Source of the DNA: Chthonomonas sp035294165
GTDB taxonomy: Bacteria; Armatimonadota; Chthonomonadetes; Chthonomonadales; Chthonomonadaceae
Direction: 5' to 3'
DNA length: 64,000 bases
Assembly (NCBI RefSeq): GCF_035294165.1
Contig: NZ_DATGLN010000170.1
Span: 39,549-103,548, forward strand
Below, one piece after another: positions 62,064-64,000 of this stretch. The notes below the pieces were generated by a model. That model saw only the letters and a list, made by a program, of their open reading frames with translations, ran no database searches and was not told the DNA's origin. Numbering within the stretch: position 1 is the stretch's first letter; every line of letters starts with the position of its first letter. The position numbers were made by a program, and so were the translations under genes.

Positions 62064-62546
62064 TTAGGCTGCCTCCTCCTGATGTGTTAGTGGCGAGAGG
62101 GGGTGCGTAAGGTTGTGCCGCATGACCGCGAGATCGTCTATAGCCTTCTGTTCAAGCTGAAGCAGTAGCATCTTGTGGTTGGTCAACTCCTTGTCGTATA
62201 GCTTTTCGACCACCTCACGGGCACGGCGGGCTTCTACGAGTGCCGCCCGCTTCTCATCCACCACGATCTGGGCGGCATCTAGCCTGCGCTGCTGCTCTGC
62301 CATTGCCGCCTGAAGCGTTTGGAGGTATCGCTCTCGATCGGCGATGGAGGCGGCATCGAAACGCTCACCGGGAAGGGCGCCTGGGCGAAGCGCCAGCGTT
62401 TGCTCGAATTCAGCGCGCAGTTGGTTAAAGCGTGTCTGAGCAAGTGCAAGTCGCCCCTGGGCGGCGGTAAACTCCTGCTCGCGCAGTTGCTCTATTGTGT
62501 GACGGTAGTTTAAAAGGGTCTGTAAGCGAAACTTAAAGCGTCGCAT
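62064..62546 (-). CDS. fliJ: Flagellar export chaperone FliJ
   Basis: A 160-residue, almost wholly helical coiled-coil protein. FKFRLQTLLNYRHTIEQLRE is the typical FliJ start, followed by ARLALAQTRFNQLRAEFEQ-type heptads and a basic EARRAREVVEKLYDKELTNH segment. FliJ helps assemble the flagellar export ATPase and escorts chaperones. The ATG at 62546 is used; a TTG seven residues upstream is unsupported, and no strong ribosome site is visible. Unusually fliI is not next to it. It heads the mini-operon with the transglycosylase and MotE-like genes. Confidence 0.82.
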   Translation of the reverse strand: MRRFKFRLQTLLNYRHTIEQLREQEFTAAQGRLALAQTRFNQLRAEFEQTLALRPGALPGERFDAASIADRERYLQTLQAAMAEQQRRLDAAQIVVDEKRAALVEARRAREVVEKLYDKELTNHKMLLLQLEQKAIDDLAVMRHNLTHPLSPLTHQEEAA

Positions 62547-62857
62547 AGTGTAAAAATGACGGTACAAAGGCCTATTCAGAAAAATGTTGCTGAAAACAGC
62601 CTCGTTTTAGAATTATCGGCGCGTTTATTGCGTAAAATTAGGATGGAGGTTCGTTTGAACGGCAGTAGCCTAACGAAAAAGCAGGCCGTTCAACGTAACT
62701 GCTCCTACAATCTGCTTCTCCTAAACCCGTCTCACGCATTCGCCGACCTCGTAAGCTACTGCGGCATACAATAGGTGTTTTCTTCTGGGTGGCTTCCGTG
62801 TGCTTTGACTAACCGGAGCGATAGACTGTTTGCCAACGCTATAGGAGGAAGAAAACA
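62547..62857. other. 311-base divergent gap between fliJ and clpC
   Basis: It holds no supported gene. It is AT-rich near 62610-62640 and should contain both promoters. TTGACT at 62805-62810 resembles a -35 box but no -10 is found at the right spacing. No CIRCE (TTAGCACTC-type) element was seen. Confidence 0.5.
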
Positions 62858-64000
62858 ATGGCGACAAGAATGTGCGATGTGTGCGGGATTCGACCGGCCA
62901 CGGTGCGGGTGCGCGTTCGGCGTGACGGCCGTGAAACCTACATGAACCTCTGTGAGGCCGACTATGCGCGGTTTCGGCAACGTGAGCAGAGGCACTATTC
63001 TCCTTTTGAATCGCTTTTCGGACGTGGGCTGTTTGAGGAGTTTGAGGATATTCTCAGTTCCTTGCGCTCTCCAGAAGCGGACTGGCCTCTCGGAGGCCGA
63101 GTGCCCACCGCGTCTTCGGATGACCGCAATGCGGTAGACATCTCCCGCTATTTCAGCGAGCAGACCAAAGAGCTGCTGCAGGAGGCCGCCGAAAAGGCTG
63201 CCGAGTGGGGCCAGCCGGAGGTGGATACGGAACATCTGCTCTATGTTCTGGCGGATAACGAGGTGGCACAGGCCATCTTCAAGCAGTTTCGCATCTCCCC
63301 GACCGATGTAAAGGGCTATCTGGAGCACAACGCTCCCCGCAACGAGAAGCCTTTTGAAGGCAGAGAGCTTGGCGTCTCTCCCCGCGTAAAGAGCGCTTTG
63401 GAGCAGGCTTTCATCGCCTCCCAAGAGCTTGGCCACAGCTATGTGGGGCCGGAGCATCTGCTGATCGGACTGCTGATGGAGCAGGATGGCATCGCCGGCG
63501 ACCTGTTGCGCAAATACGGCCTTACTCCCCAGGCCTTGCGCCAGCAGACGATGAAGATCGTGGGGCAGGGCGCCGAAGAGGGCAAAGTAGAGACCCCGAG
63601 CAACACACCTCATCTCGATAAGTATTCGCGTGACCTTACCCAACTGGCGCGTCAGGGCAAACTCGACCCCGTGATCGGCCGCTCTAAAGAGATCGAGACC
63701 ACCATCGAGATTCTAGCCCGGCGCAAGAAGAACAACCCGGTGCTTATCGGTGAACCCGGTGTGGGCAAAACCGCTATTGTGGAGGGGCTTGCACAGCGCA
63801 TCGTCAACCATGAGGTGCCGGAGGTTTTGCGTGATAAACGCCTGGTGGAGCTGAACGTAAACTCCCTTATTGCCGGCTCGAAATATCGTGGCGAGTTTGA
63901 GGAGCGCATCAAGCAGGTGCTTGACGAGATCACCGCCCACTCCAACGAGATCATTCTCTTCATTGACGAGCTGCATACCATCGTTGGAGCCGGTTCTACT
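62858..64000 (+). CDS. clpC: ClpC-type AAA+ unfoldase with N-terminal zinc finger (3'-truncated)
   Basis: The first 381 residues are present; the gene runs past the right edge. AGGAGG lies eight bases before the ATG. Residues 1-40 form a treble-clef-like finger (C6, C9, C32, with D35 where a His is usual). Residues about 90-235 hold the two Clp_N repeats (YFSEQTKELLQEAAEKAA, VDTEHLLYVLADNE, YVGPEHLLIGLLMEQDGIAG), then the first AAA+ module with Walker A GEPGVGKT at 298-305 and Walker B LFIDELH with D370 and E371. It unfolds proteins for ClpP. Confidence 0.93.
   Translation, partial: MATRMCDVCGIRPATVRVRVRRDGRETYMNLCEADYARFRQREQRHYSPFESLFGRGLFEEFEDILSSLRSPEADWPLGGRVPTASSDDRNAVDISRYFSEQTKELLQEAAEKAAEWGQPEVDTEHLLYVLADNEVAQAIFKQFRISPTDVKGYLEHNAPRNEKPFEGRELGVSPRVKSALEQAFIASQELGHSYVGPEHLLIGLLMEQDGIAGDLLRKYGLTPQALRQQTMKIVGQGAEEGKVETPSNTPHLDKYSRDLTQLARQGKLDPVIGRSKEIETTIEILARRKKNNPVLIGEPGVGKTAIVEGLAQRIVNHEVPEVLRDKRLVELNVNSLIAGSKYRGEFEERIKQVLDEITAHSNEIILFIDELHTIVGAGST

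Noticed and set aside
62756..63643. 295-codon open frame on the minus strand
   Set aside because: It lies wholly opposite clpC, which has a strong ribosome site and clear domains; the minus frame has no recognisable product.
1..64000. CRISPR arrays, tRNA, rRNA, transposases and prophage genes
   Set aside because: I looked in every gap and found no regularly spaced repeat, cloverleaf, rRNA-like stretch, transposase or phage gene.

Overview
The window is a mid-GC chromosomal segment of a free-living, probably thermophilic, saccharolytic and flagellated bacterium. Several traits together fit Armatimonadota of the Chthonomonas type best: very large signal-peptide proteins, many Gfo/Idh/MocA-type enzymes, a group I xylose isomerase, DUF6600/FecR proteins, an isolated dnaA and orphan flagellar genes. 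This placement is an inference from gene content; no rRNA gene is present to confirm it. I found no rRNA, tRNA, CRISPR array, transposase or prophage.

Layout. 1-11.0 kb: two giant exported propeller-like proteins, the first cut by the window edge. 11.0-17.9 kb: an accessory-looking stretch (O-methyltransferase, exported six-hairpin-like protein, small LSm-like protein, creatininase, acyl-CoA synthetase) separated by three blocks of a mosaic, hairpin-rich intergenic repeat family. 17.9-23.5 kb: an efflux operon read right to left (ArsR repressor, HlyD-type adaptor, RND pump with a His-rich N terminus, DUF2892 membrane protein). 23.6-28.0 kb: a class III cyclase/NB-ARC/TPR regulator and a Gfo/Idh oxidoreductase. 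28.1-32.7 kb: a DNA-repair-like run (endonuclease V, an Mrr_N-like winged-helix protein, an AddB-like helicase-nuclease whose nuclease site looks degenerate). 32.6-41.0 kb: a propeller/response-regulator/histidine-kinase operon, divergent from a FecR-DUF6600 envelope protein, then a small exported protein and a cell-wall amidase.

41-52.8 kb: housekeeping genes (cysH, NCS2 purine permease, tdk, alpha/beta hydrolase, dnaA, ppx, alcohol dehydrogenase, dusB, a second Gfo/Idh enzyme), with an unknown gene divergent from cysH. dnaA has no dnaN beside it. 53-60.3 kb: a coiled-coil DUF2325-like protein, xylA, an M50 membrane protease with TPRs coupled to a TPR membrane protein, and a VOC protein. 60.8-62.5 kb: a three-gene flagellar mini-operon (fliJ, lytic transglycosylase, MotE-like). 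From 62.9 kb to the edge: clpC with an N-terminal zinc-finger extension.

The most unusual items are the repeat family, in which one copy appears to replace a hairpin's sequence while keeping its fold; the AddB-like protein with two altered nuclease residues; the His-rich ArsR-linked RND system; and the giant exported pair. I found no single operon that I can defend as a wholly new system.
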